Shown here piece after piece: positions 8,382-15,453 of a stretch of DNA of 52,733 nt. Position 1 is the stretch's first letter. Every line of letters starts with the position of its first letter. This DNA comes from Desulfococcus sp041737845 (GTDB lineage: Bacteria; Desulfobacterota; Desulfobacteria; Desulfobacterales; Desulfococcaceae): the NCBI RefSeq assembly GCF_041737845.1, contig NZ_JBGSQX010000072.1, positions 1 to 52,733 of the forward strand, in the 5' to 3' direction. Position numbers and translations under genes: made by a program. The notes beneath the pieces were generated by a model. That model was not told where the DNA came from and did not search any database. It worked only from the letters and a program-made list of their open reading frames with translations.

Positions 8382-8781
8382 TACGGCGGGAATGCCGTCC
8401 ATCCCCGGAAAAAACGCCCCCCGATCCGGCCGGCATGCTTGCAGGGGCCGAAGACGCGGGCGATCCCGGTCATCGAAATGGCCTGAGTTGTCATGTAACC
8501 GGCGGGGATCCTGTCAGGGGAGCTTAAGGGGTCGTCAAAGCGTTGACACCGGCGCTGCGATGCCTGCGGGTTCGGGACGGGAGCGCAGAAGGATTGGTAG
8601 GAAGGATTTGCACCTGAGGAGACAAGGCAAAAACGTCGGTTGGCCGAGGCCCCCTCTTCACAAGTGCCAACGTGCGGGTTTCCCACGCACAATGGATATG
8701 AGGCCCCATTTTGAAGCTTCTTTGCAGGAGCCTAACTCCCGCGTCACGGGCGGCATGCTGCTCGCCGTCCCGTGGACGCAA
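8382..8781. other. Intergenic stretch without a convincing gene
   Basis: No ORF here has coding character or a recognisable product; short ORFs overlap one another in opposite frames. On the minus strand, bases 8670-8690 can fold into a GAAA-loop hairpin (GTGCGTGG-GAAA-CCCGCAC), and the surrounding 8640-8780 has several short inverted repeats. It may be a decayed remnant of a structured element, but I could not identify one. GTCAA-AGCG-TTGAC at about 8532-8546 is a short inverted repeat. Confidence 0.4.
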
Positions 8782-9111
8782 TTAGGTATTGCAGCAATCT
8801 GACGTGAGTGATTCAATTTTGGATAGCTCATCTGCCATCCGATGCTCAGCATGCCATAGATCATAGGCCTGCTGCATTCGCAGCCATATCCCCGGTCCAT
8901 TGCCGGCAAACTTACCGATCCTAAGAGCCATTTCTGTTGTGATTGGATGTGTGCAGGCTAAAACACGGTGCAACTGCTGGCGAGAAACACCGAGCCGCCG
9001 GGCAGCTTCGCTAACCGACAGACCAAGATTTTTCAGGACATCTTCGCGCAAAATCTCACCGGGGTGAATCGGTGGTCGTTTCAATGGGCGCTTGACAAAA
9101 TATTCTGCCAT
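8782..9111 (-). CDS. higA: HigA-type antitoxin (HTH)
   Basis: The product (109 aa from the ATG at 9109-9111) carries the HigA/VapI signature RPPIHPGEILREDVL followed by a Cro/C1-type helix-turn-helix, LSVSEAARRLGVSRQQLHRV, over about residues 30-50. It then has the typical WLRMQQAYDLW segment. HigA binds and neutralises HigB and represses the operon. The gene starts 10 bases after higB, in the toxin-first order characteristic of hig systems. A longer in-frame extension to 9258 exists but runs inside higB and is rejected. Confidence 0.93.
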   Translation of the reverse strand: MAEYFVKRPLKRPPIHPGEILREDVLKNLGLSVSEAARRLGVSRQQLHRVLACTHPITTEMALRIGKFAGNGPGIWLRMQQAYDLWHAEHRMADELSKIESLTSDCCNT

Positions 9112-9121
9112 GGTTTTACCC

Positions 9122-9397
9122 TCAATGATATTGTTCAAGATCGACTCTAAGCGCATCACCTTCTTCCCGCTCAAAGGTGATTCTCCAAGGGCCATTGACA
9201 TGAATGCTGTAGCGTTTAGGTACTCCTTGAAGGCCGTGGAAATTAAATCCCGGAACATTTAAATCCGTCAACGACTCTGCTTGATCTAAAGCCTCCAAGC
9301 GGCGCAGGGACCGTGATTGTAAATCCTGCCGCACCTTTTTAGAACTGCCATTCTCAAACAATTCAGTAAGGCCCTTATGCTTAAAGCTTTTTATCAT
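9122..9397 (-). CDS. higB: HigB-type mRNA interferase toxin (RelE superfamily)
   Basis: The 91-aa product begins MIKSFKHKGLTELFENGSSK and contains the family's NVPGFNFHGLQG, then VNGPWRITFEREEGDALRVD, ending LEQYH. This is the complete plasmid-type HigB/RelE fold with the usual size. HigB cleaves translating mRNA on the ribosome. The predicted promoter -10 box lies only about 8 bases before the ATG, so the mRNA may be leaderless. It is more AT-rich than the flagellar genes, which suggests acquisition by transfer. Confidence 0.93.
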   Translation of the reverse strand: MIKSFKHKGLTELFENGSSKKVRQDLQSRSLRRLEALDQAESLTDLNVPGFNFHGLQGVPKRYSIHVNGPWRITFEREEGDALRVDLEQYH

Positions 9398-9404
9398 ATT
9401 TTAT

Positions 9405-9432
9405 ATTGTAGCATGATTTGTTACAGTGTCAA
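9405..9432 (-). promoter_or_regulatory. Sigma-70 promoter of higBA
   Basis: On the minus strand TTGACA (9432-9427), a 16-base spacer and TACAAT (9410-9405) form a strong sigma-70 promoter. The expected start near 9398 is at or next to the higB ATG (9397), which implies a leaderless or nearly leaderless transcript. Confidence 0.75.
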
Positions 9433-9445
9433 CGATATTGTTACA
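9418..9445. promoter_or_regulatory. Candidate HigA operator: repeated TTGTTACA
   Basis: TTGTTACA occurs at 9418-9425 and again at 9438-9445, 20 bases apart (about two helical turns). The copies flank the -35 box of the higBA promoter. This placement fits autorepression by the HigA-HigB complex. Binding is inferred. Confidence 0.5.
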
Positions 9446-9542
9446 TCGATTCTGAGGAAACTTAGATTTTTTCTGTTAAGCAGCGAAAGCGGATACCAAG
9501 GGCCTCGCCGCAACCCCTGGTCCGATTTCTCCGTACACATGG

Positions 9543-9566
9543 TTCGATTCCGAAAACCGAATCGAA
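9543..9566. repeat. 8-bp inverted repeat downstream of the Fic remnant
   Basis: TTCGATTC and GAATCGAA are perfect inverted repeats around an 8-base loop. The element sits just past the stop of the Fic remnant and could be its old terminator, but no T-run follows. Confidence 0.35.
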
Positions 9567-9571
9567 TTGAC

Positions 9572-9862
9572 CTACCTTTCCGGCAGTTCCGTGCCGCGAC
9601 TCATGATATCGATGCAGCCCGTGTAGCTGAACAGGCGGTTGCGCTTCCGGGCGGTCAGTTCCTTGACGATGCCGAGCTGCTCCAGATGGCCGAGCGCCTT
9701 GTTGACCGTGGCCGGAGTGATGCCGGTCTTCTCCACCAGAGAACCCGAGGTGGCGATGGGGTGCTCCATGAGCGCCCGGTGAACCTGCAGGGTGGATGCC
9801 GCCGCCCGGCCGAGGCCACCGATCTTGTCGCGGTCCTGGTTCGACAGATCGAGGAGCCGCTG
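9572..9862 (-). pseudogene. C-terminal remnant of a Fic-family protein
   Basis: Reading minus-strand codons from 9862 gives QRLLDLSNQDRDKIGGLGRA, then AAASTLQVHRALMEHP, and a winged-helix end with TGITPATVNKALGHLEQLG and RNRLFSYTGCIDIMSRGTEL before the stop. This matches the C-terminal winged-helix of the large Fic (AMPylase) proteins. The catalytic HPFxxGNGR part is absent. An in-frame TAG (9863-9865) lies just upstream, and the group II intron ends 11 bases further on. No matching upstream Fic exon is found on the other side of the intron, so this is a dead fragment. Confidence 0.8.
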
Positions 9863-9915
9863 CTACGATCGGAGGGTCGAGTGGCCCGAGGGAACTGCCC
9901 CCTCAGGCTCTCACA

Positions 9916-9949
9916 GAACCGTACGTGAAGCTCTCACCTCATACGGCTC
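9916..9949 (-). ncRNA. Group II intron domain V
   Basis: The minus-strand sequence opens GAGCCGTATGAGGTGAGAG and closes with CACGTACGGTTC. It folds into the conserved two-helix domain V, with the 5' AGC catalytic triad, a GAGA (GNRA) tetraloop and a two-base CG bulge. It is exactly 34 nt. An intact catalytic core suggests the ribozyme may still splice. Confidence 0.9.
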
Positions 9950-9952
9950 TTC

Positions 9953-11215
9953 TTATCCATGACCTTTTGCAAACAGGTAATCCCAGTGTACAAACATTTT
10001 GGAGAAGGAGTTACGGCATCTCTTTAGCCATTTCCAGGAACGGCGTTTATGGCCACGCAGTCTTTTATATTTATTTCTAGCCCAACGTCCTAACCTCAAA
10101 TCAATCTGTATTAGAAACCGTTTCAAAGGCTCCGGATAAAATGCCCCGTAGTAGGCAATCCAGCCTCTTACCATCGGGTTGATTCTTTCAGCCAACTCCG
10201 GCAGCGTTGCCTGCGTACTGCGGTTGATATTGAGATTTCGGATATCTTCGTTCATGCGCTTGAGAGATTTCCTACTGACAGCAGGATTGAATCCTGTGAA
10301 TAGATTGCCTTTTCGATCTTGAACTGTCCTTCCATGAAAGCTGAAACCTAAAAAATCGAAGCGAGTAAAGGGATACGCTCCCTTCCTCCTGTTATCTTTG
10401 CAGTAAACCAGTCGGGTTTTGGCCGGATGCAATTCTAATTTGCAGTTTGCCAGCCTATCCCTCAGGCTTTCCAGAAGTGCTTCGCCCTCATTTCTGGTCC
10501 GACAGTGACAAATCACATCATCAGCATATCTCGCAAACAATATGCCGGGATAATTTACCTTCATCCAGCGATCAAAAGCATAGTGAAGATAAAGGTTTGC
10601 TATCAGCGGGCTTATCACGCCCCCTTGCGGTGTCCCACAAGAACGGCTCACCATTTCACCGTTTTCCAACTGAATCGGGCATTCCAACCATCGCCGTATG
10701 TACAACCGTATCCACTTTTCTGGAGCGTGCTTCTCCACTGCCCGCATCATCAGGTCATGGTCAATGGAGTCAAAAAAGGCCTTGATGTCCATATCCAGCA
10801 CCCAATCATACTTCCAGCAGCTTCGACGCACTTGTGCAACCGCGTCCTTGGCACCTTTCCCGGGGCGATACCCATATGATTCCGGGTAAAATATCTTCTC
10901 GAGTCTGGGCTCAAGTGCCATCTTTACCGCCGCCTGGGCAACTCGATCGGCAACGGTTGGTATTCCCAGCGCACGAAAGTCATCTCCTTTCGGTATCAGA
11001 ACCTGCTTTACCGGGGCCGGATGGTAGCTTCCTGAGCTCATACGGTTCCACAATTTGTACAGATTACCTCCCAGATTTTCCTGGTATGCCTGGATGCTTT
11101 CATTATCCACACCTGGTGCACCTTTATTGGCGGCTACGTCTTTCCAGGCATTCCATATCAATCGTTTGGGGATCTCAAAAGGTTTGGCCTGGGGCCGGGG
11201 ATCATCCTGTTTCAA
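9953..11215 (-). CDS. ltrA: Group II intron reverse transcriptase/maturase
   Basis: The product (420 aa) has the RT fingers-palm motifs in order: GVDNESI near the start, IPKGDDFRALGIPTVADRV, VLDMDIKAFFDSIDHDLM, the CGTPQGGVISPLIANLYL motif, and the catalytic YADD (in FARYADDVICHC). The thumb/maturase region with the GIIM signature (NPMVRGWIAYYGAFYP) is at the C-terminus. No HNH endonuclease is present. The start is TTG at 11215, preceded by AAAGGAGGGTGACAAC, a good ribosome binding site. The reading frame is intact. It promotes intron splicing and retrohoming. Confidence 0.95.
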   Translation of the reverse strand: MKQDDPRPQAKPFEIPKRLIWNAWKDVAANKGAPGVDNESIQAYQENLGGNLYKLWNRMSSGSYHPAPVKQVLIPKGDDFRALGIPTVADRVAQAAVKMALEPRLEKIFYPESYGYRPGKGAKDAVAQVRRSCWKYDWVLDMDIKAFFDSIDHDLMMRAVEKHAPEKWIRLYIRRWLECPIQLENGEMVSRSCGTPQGGVISPLIANLYLHYAFDRWMKVNYPGILFARYADDVICHCRTRNEGEALLESLRDRLANCKLELHPAKTRLVYCKDNRRKGAYPFTRFDFLGFSFHGRTVQDRKGNLFTGFNPAVSRKSLKRMNEDIRNLNINRSTQATLPELAERINPMVRGWIAYYGAFYPEPLKRFLIQIDLRLGRWARNKYKRLRGHKRRSWKWLKRCRNSFSKMFVHWDYLFAKGHG

Positions 11216-11754
11216 CAGTTGTCACCCTCCTTTGGCCGAATAAGGTCATGCCTTCGCTCTTCCGCCATTACAGCGTCCTCAACACTACTACGCATGACTC
11301 CGCCGCTGTGCTCCGCATCGGTACTCTGATTCTTGCAGGTTCTCTGCTTGAACGGCTCCCTTATCATCGGAACGACAACTTCCCAAGTTCCATACCAGCG
11401 CCTGAAACGAAGTTCACGCCACCTCTATGCCGGATGCCACCAGACCAGAACTCAGGTGCCCGTCTGATTTGTCCCGGGATGATGTCAAGACCCCGGTTTT
11501 GGCATCGGTTGCAATTATCGACACTTCTTCGATGGTTCACTTGTATTCGTCTCCTTCGTTCACACCTTGCGGAATTATTTCCGCCTTTTCCTTTGACGCT
11601 CACCACAAACGCTCTTTACGTTTGCAGCTCAAGGTGGTTTGGTATCTCCTCCTGATAGACGACACCGAGAGGCCTGCTCTCATCACTGGTATAGCATGGC
11701 TAACCGGATTACTTTGGTTTTGCCTTCATGGCACACTGACAACTATCCTGGCAC

Positions 11755-11849
11755 AGGGGGGGACCATCCTTGAGCAAACCGATGTCCTTCGGCTGGACAT
11801 TCTCAAAATCGACGAGGACAAAGTTTGTGCGTGTCGTAACGAGAGAACC
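11755..11849 (-). pseudogene. Remnant of a PIN-like (NYN-type) protein gene interrupted by the intron
   Basis: Minus-strand codons before the intron read TNFVLVDFENVQPKDIGLLK then DGP. This is the start of a small PIN-like nuclease-fold family whose N-terminus has the acidic LVDxEN motif. No start codon is available, because an in-frame TAG (11850-11852) lies eight codons before the motif. The downstream part of the gene is absent beyond the intron. Both ends are therefore missing. Recognition is from the motif alone. Confidence 0.6.
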
Positions 11850-11861
11850 CTAACGGGGCGG

Positions 11862-11890
11862 CGGATAAGCCGCCGAAGGCGGCTTATCCG
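11862..11890. repeat. Perfect 13-bp hairpin at the island's right edge
   Basis: CGGATAAGCCGCC and GGCGGCTTATCCG are perfect inverted repeats around a GAA loop. No T-run follows on either strand, so it is not a classic terminator. It could be a REP-like element or a boundary structure. Confidence 0.6.
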
Positions 11891-11899
11891 TATTGATAT

Positions 11900-11915
11900 A
11901 TGGAAAATTTTCCAT
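11900..11915. repeat. 16-bp perfect palindrome
   Basis: ATGGAAAATTTTCCAT is a perfect palindrome in the AT-rich stretch between the PIN-like remnant and flgE. It has the size and symmetry of a dimeric regulator's operator. No cognate regulator is identified. Confidence 0.5.
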
Positions 11916-12016
11916 CTATTGCAGATATTGAGCGTGTGAACATGGAAACTGGTTTGGTTTTTCCGTTTCTTCTAAATACCTTGTCAATCCTTAACATGCG
12001 AATATTGCGTTCTGCA

Positions 12017-13264
12017 TCAGCTCTTCAACTTCATCAGTTCCTGAAGAAGCGCGTCGCTCGTGGTGATCACCTTGGAGTTGGCCTGGAAGGCGCGTTGGGT
12101 TGTAATCAGGTTGACGAATTCCGAGTTGAGATCCACGTTGGATTTCTCGAGGGCACCGGAGGTGATGCCGCCGAAGGGGCCTATGGCCGGCTCGCCTGTC
12201 CTGGGCTGGCCCGATGCGGCGGACTGTCCGAAGAGATTGCTTCCCTTGTCGATCAGCCCGTAGGGGTTCCTGAAATCCGCCAGGGTGATCCGGTAAATGG
12301 GGGTAACATTTCCATTGCTGTAAATAGTTGAAATAATACCTGTCTCATCCACGCCCACCCCCTGAAGTACCCCTTCGGGATACCCGTTCCGGGCCTGGCC
12401 GGTCACCTCCGAGGTCCCGGCGTATCCGGTGATCGATCCGTCGGAGGCCCCATCCTCCAGATATTGCCATTCTACGCTGAGGGGGTCGGCCCCGCTTTTC
12501 AGGCCGGTGAGATCGATGGTCGGGTTGCCGCCGGCCGGGATGCAGGCCGAGGGATCGAGCCGGCCGTCGGGGTCGAAGGCCAGGACGCCGCCGGAGGAGA
12601 CGGGGCTGTCCGTCACCGAGGGGTCGACCGAGACCGCCCAGTTCCATCGGCCGGGGAGGCTGTTTCCGCCGCCGTCCAGGGCCGGGGTGAACAGGAAGTC
12701 TAAACCCGTGGGGGTTGCCAGGGAGTCATAGACCATCACCGAGGTGCTGAAGGTGTCGTCGGCAGATGCGGCCGGATCGAGGTTCATCACCATGGAGAGG
12801 CTGTCGGTGGCCCGGGCCGGGTCGTTTTCGGACGGAATATTTATGGATTCGAGATTCCCCAGAAGGCCCGTTTCCGGATTGAGGATCTTCTTCCCCTGGA
12901 CCCTGAGGCCGTCGGGATTGACGACATCCCCCGCCATATCCATCTGAAAGTTCCCCGCCCGGGTGTAGCGGATGGTGCCGGCATCATCCGCGACCATGAA
13001 AAACCCCTGGCCGTCGATGGACAGATCCATGACATTGCCCGTCTCTTCAGGGGCACCCTGATTCCAGGAATTGCTGAGATCCCAGAGTGCCACGCCGTTG
13101 CCCGATCCGCCGGTTTCCAGGGTCTGGTTGAGGAGTTCGGCGAAGGAAGCGGTGCCCGCCTTGTAGCCGACCGTCTTGACGTTGGCGATGTTGTCTCCGA
13201 TGACCCCCATGGCCAGGGCGTTGGCGTTGAGCCCGGTCACGCCCTCAAACAGCGATTTCATCAT
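12017..13264 (-). CDS. flgE: Flagellar hook protein FlgE
   Basis: FlgE (415 aa) is the hook subunit. From the ATG at 13264 it begins MMKSLFEGVTGLNANALAMG and continues IGDNIANVKTVGYKAGTASF, the conserved rod/hook N-terminal motif. It then has IDGQGFFMVADDAGTIRYTR and ends in the family's VNLITTQRAFQANSKVITTS. A GAGGAGAGACCAT ribosome binding site fixes the start; a longer in-frame extension is noise. The gene is the last of the flgB-to-flgE half, and the accessory island begins just after its stop. Confidence 0.96.
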   Translation of the reverse strand: MMKSLFEGVTGLNANALAMGVIGDNIANVKTVGYKAGTASFAELLNQTLETGGSGNGVALWDLSNSWNQGAPEETGNVMDLSIDGQGFFMVADDAGTIRYTRAGNFQMDMAGDVVNPDGLRVQGKKILNPETGLLGNLESINIPSENDPARATDSLSMVMNLDPAASADDTFSTSVMVYDSLATPTGLDFLFTPALDGGGNSLPGRWNWAVSVDPSVTDSPVSSGGVLAFDPDGRLDPSACIPAGGNPTIDLTGLKSGADPLSVEWQYLEDGASDGSITGYAGTSEVTGQARNGYPEGVLQGVGVDETGIISTIYSNGNVTPIYRITLADFRNPYGLIDKGSNLFGQSAASGQPRTGEPAIGPFGGITSGALEKSNVDLNSEFVNLITTQRAFQANSKVITTSDALLQELMKLKS

Positions 13265-13299
13265 ATGGTCTCTCCTCTTCTCCCTGCGCTTTGCCGGCG

Positions 13300-13971
13300 C
13301 TACCGGCTTTCGGTTTCCGAAACCCGGACCACCTGGGACAGGGGAATCGCATGGTTCTGAGCCAGCAGCACGGCCGAATCGTTCTGGAAGGTGACGCCGG
13401 TGACACGGTTCAGGGTGAACGGGGTCGCCTCGACGGCGGCGCCGGCTTCGTCCACCGCCGCCGCCTCGAAGCGGTAGGTGCCGTCGGGAACCCGGCGGCC
13501 CTTGTCGTCCTTTCCGTTCCATTCGACGGACTGCTCCCCTGCCCCGGTTTCTTCTGCGGTAAGGGTCCGGACCCGCAGGCCGCCTGCGTCGAAAATATTG
13601 ACGGAGACGGACTTGGCATTGCGGGCGAGATCGAAAGAGAGCGCCAGGGGTTCGCCCTCCGTCAGCGCGACGGTGTTTCCCTGGGCCTTCACCGTCTTGC
13701 CGATGTAGTCCACAAACTGGGCGTTGGCGGAAAAAAGCTGGGCGGCCTTCAGCTCTTCGAGGTGGGTGTTGACCTCCATCAATTTTTCCAGGGAGTTGAA
13801 CTGGGCCAACTGGGCTGAAAATTCAGCGCTCTCCAGGGGGTTGAGGGGATCCTGGGCCTGAAGCTGCGCGATGAGCAGATTGAGAAAATCATCCTGCCCC
13901 AATTCATCGGTTTTGACGGCCGTGCCGGTATCCCGGCTGGGGACTACGGGATTGACGCCAGAAACGGACAT
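13300..13971 (-). CDS. flgD: Hook assembly (capping) protein FlgD
   Basis: FlgD (223 aa) is the hook cap. The N-terminal signature DDFLNLLIAQLQAQDPLNPL followed by SAEFSAQLAQFNSLEKL is diagnostic. The C-terminal half has the FlgD Ig-like/tudor region, with a DDKGRRVPDGTYRFEAAAVD segment typical of FLG_Ig domains. It lies between fliK and flgE, as in many Desulfobacterota. Confidence 0.95.
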   Translation of the reverse strand: MSVSGVNPVVPSRDTGTAVKTDELGQDDFLNLLIAQLQAQDPLNPLESAEFSAQLAQFNSLEKLMEVNTHLEELKAAQLFSANAQFVDYIGKTVKAQGNTVALTEGEPLALSFDLARNAKSVSVNIFDAGGLRVRTLTAEETGAGEQSVEWNGKDDKGRRVPDGTYRFEAAAVDEAGAAVEATPFTLNRVTGVTFQNDSAVLLAQNHAIPLSQVVRVSETESR

Positions 13972-14071
13972 GTGTTTTTTCCTTCCCTTTGTATGTGCGT
14001 TGCTTCACCTGCGGCGGCCCCGCGGATGGATTCATCCCGAAACGCCGAGCTTCCGCGGATCTTGCCCCGGT

Positions 14072-14923
14072 TCACGCGAAGAAATCGATGCGGCCCCTGG
14101 ACGGCAATCCCTTCCCGGCCGGCAATACCGGCGCGATCTGTCCGAAAGGCTTGCCGGCATGCACCTGTGAGCTGAAATCCCGGTCGTCCGAGGCGACCGA
14201 GATTTCTAAATCCCCCATCTCCAGACCGGCGGCATCGAGATCCGCCCGGAGCTGCGCCCCGTGGGCCGCCATGATTTCAGCGGCCGAGGCCTTCTCCGCC
14301 AATATCCTGACGCTCACCTTCCGGCTGTCCGACGTCACCCGCACCTGGAGAGACCCAAGGGCCTCGGGCCGGAGCAGGATCACGATCTCCGATGTTTCCC
14401 CGCGGGCGGTGAAGCGGGCCTGATCGACCACATGGGGTAAGACCTCGGCCGGGGCCGCGGTCTCCGTCATCGCGGCGGGACCGTCCGGGATATCCGCAGG
14501 CGCCCTGAGGGGGACGAGCTGATTTTCCGGGACTTCCGGGGCTTCCAGCGCGTTCCCCGCGCCGGCCGTGACCTCCGGTGTCGTTCCATCGCCGCTTTCG
14601 GGAACCGCCTCCCGGGCGCCGTCATCCGGCGATTCGGGGTGGGATTCGAGGGCGTTCGCGGCCTCCTCCGGGGGTGACGCTTCCCCCTCCCGGGCCTGCG
14701 TACCCTCGGCGGCCCCGGCAGCGACCGGGGGCTTGGCGTCTTCAGTTCCATCCCCGGCCGAAACGGTCGCCTGAAGCATGGCCGTGAGGAAATCTCCTGG
14801 CCCAGCACCCCACGCCTCCCCCGGGAGGGCTTTTTCCCGTGAAACGGCGCGGTCGGATTTTCCTGGGGCCGATTCCCGAGCCGACGCCGGCGGTGCCGTC
14901 TGGTTAAAAATTCTGGTCAGCAA
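14072..14923 (-). CDS. fliK: Flagellar hook-length control protein FliK
   Basis: FliK (283 aa) measures the hook and triggers the FlhB switch. The first about 175 residues are low-complexity, rich in Ala, Pro, Glu and Gly, as expected for the molecular ruler part. The C-terminal Flg_hook domain shows ILLRPEALGSLQVRVTSDS and a following AEKASAAEIMAAHGAQLRAD. The start is TTG at 14923 with an AGGAGG site six bases upstream. The ruler part is short compared with enterobacterial FliK (about 400 aa). Confidence 0.9.
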   Translation of the reverse strand: MLTRIFNQTAPPASARESAPGKSDRAVSREKALPGEAWGAGPGDFLTAMLQATVSAGDGTEDAKPPVAAGAAEGTQAREGEASPPEEAANALESHPESPDDGAREAVPESGDGTTPEVTAGAGNALEAPEVPENQLVPLRAPADIPDGPAAMTETAAPAEVLPHVVDQARFTARGETSEIVILLRPEALGSLQVRVTSDSRKVSVRILAEKASAAEIMAAHGAQLRADLDAAGLEMGDLEISVASDDRDFSSQVHAGKPFGQIAPVLPAGKGLPSRGRIDFFA

Positions 14924-14968
14924 CGCAACCCTCCTAATTGTGGAGATTCACATGGTCCCGCGCGGCGA

Positions 14969-15427
14969 TCACCCCTCATAGGGGTCCGCCTTCCGGGTGT
15001 GGTTGAAACGGTTGACGGCAATCTCATCGAAGAGGCCGGTCTCCTGCTTGAGGAGCTCCCTTCGATGAGCCTCCTCATGCTTTTCCTTCAGCCGCTCCAG
15101 GATCTTTCTTTGCCGGACCCCCTCGATCAGCCGGCCCCGCGCGATCTCCGAGGCCTCTTCGGCGATGTCCACCGCCTTCTTCCGGACCACCATCTCGTCG
15201 TCCATTCGCACCAGGTAATCGATGTAGAGGAAGTTCTCCGAAACATTCATGCCCCGCGCGAGTTTTTCCCCGAGTTCCCGAAGATGGTCCCGGCGCCGGA
15301 AGGTGAGTGCTTCGAGGGCCGCCGTTTCCGCGTTCAAGCGTTCCTTTTTTTCAAGCGCCGCCCTGCGCAGGGCGTCCTCGATGGAATTTCTGTAGCGCAG
15401 CACCGGCTCCAGCTTGAATGCTTTCAT
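14969..15427 (-). CDS. fliJ: Flagellar export chaperone FliJ
   Basis: FliJ (152 aa) is the coiled-coil stalk of the export ATPase. It begins MKAFKLEPVLRYRNSIED, is predicted almost wholly helical with charged heptads, and contains RREDLLKQ-like repeats near the C-terminus (EAHRRELLKQETGLFDEIAV). Position directly downstream of fliI and size support the call. Confidence 0.92.
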   Translation of the reverse strand: MKAFKLEPVLRYRNSIEDALRRAALEKKERLNAETAALEALTFRRRDHLRELGEKLARGMNVSENFLYIDYLVRMDDEMVVRKKAVDIAEEASEIARGRLIEGVRQRKILERLKEKHEEAHRRELLKQETGLFDEIAVNRFNHTRKADPYEG

Positions 15428-15453
15428 ATGGCCGTCGCCTCATGCACCGGTCG

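Larger units (their letters stand above)
9876..11754 (-). mobile_element. Group II intron, complete, with encoded reverse transcriptase
   Basis: The element reads on the minus strand. The 5' end is proposed at GTGCC (11754) and the 3' end at ...CTCGAC (9876), giving 1879 nt, a normal size for an ORF-bearing bacterial intron. Domain V is a textbook 34-nt hairpin (9916-9949) and domain VI spans about 9876-9915. The intron-encoded protein lies in domain IV and stops three bases before domain V. Flanking exons are unrelated: a PIN-like gene remnant on the 5' side and a Fic remnant on the 3' side. The 3' boundary is well supported. The 5' boundary is good to within a few bases. Confidence 0.88.

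Noticed and set aside
8560..8700. A tRNA or tmRNA gene next to the fliL promoter
   Set aside because: A GGTGCAAATCC-like T-arm string is present, but no acceptor stem, D-arm or anticodon arm pairs around it, and no tmRNA ends are found.
10834..11655. Plus-strand open frames inside the intron
   Set aside because: They run antisense to the reverse transcriptase and intron RNA and show no protein family.
13265..13522. An 86-residue N-terminal extension of FlgE
   Set aside because: It is Arg/Gly/Pro-rich, unlike any FlgE, and overlaps flgD. The conserved FlgE N-terminus and a ribosome binding site lie at 13264.
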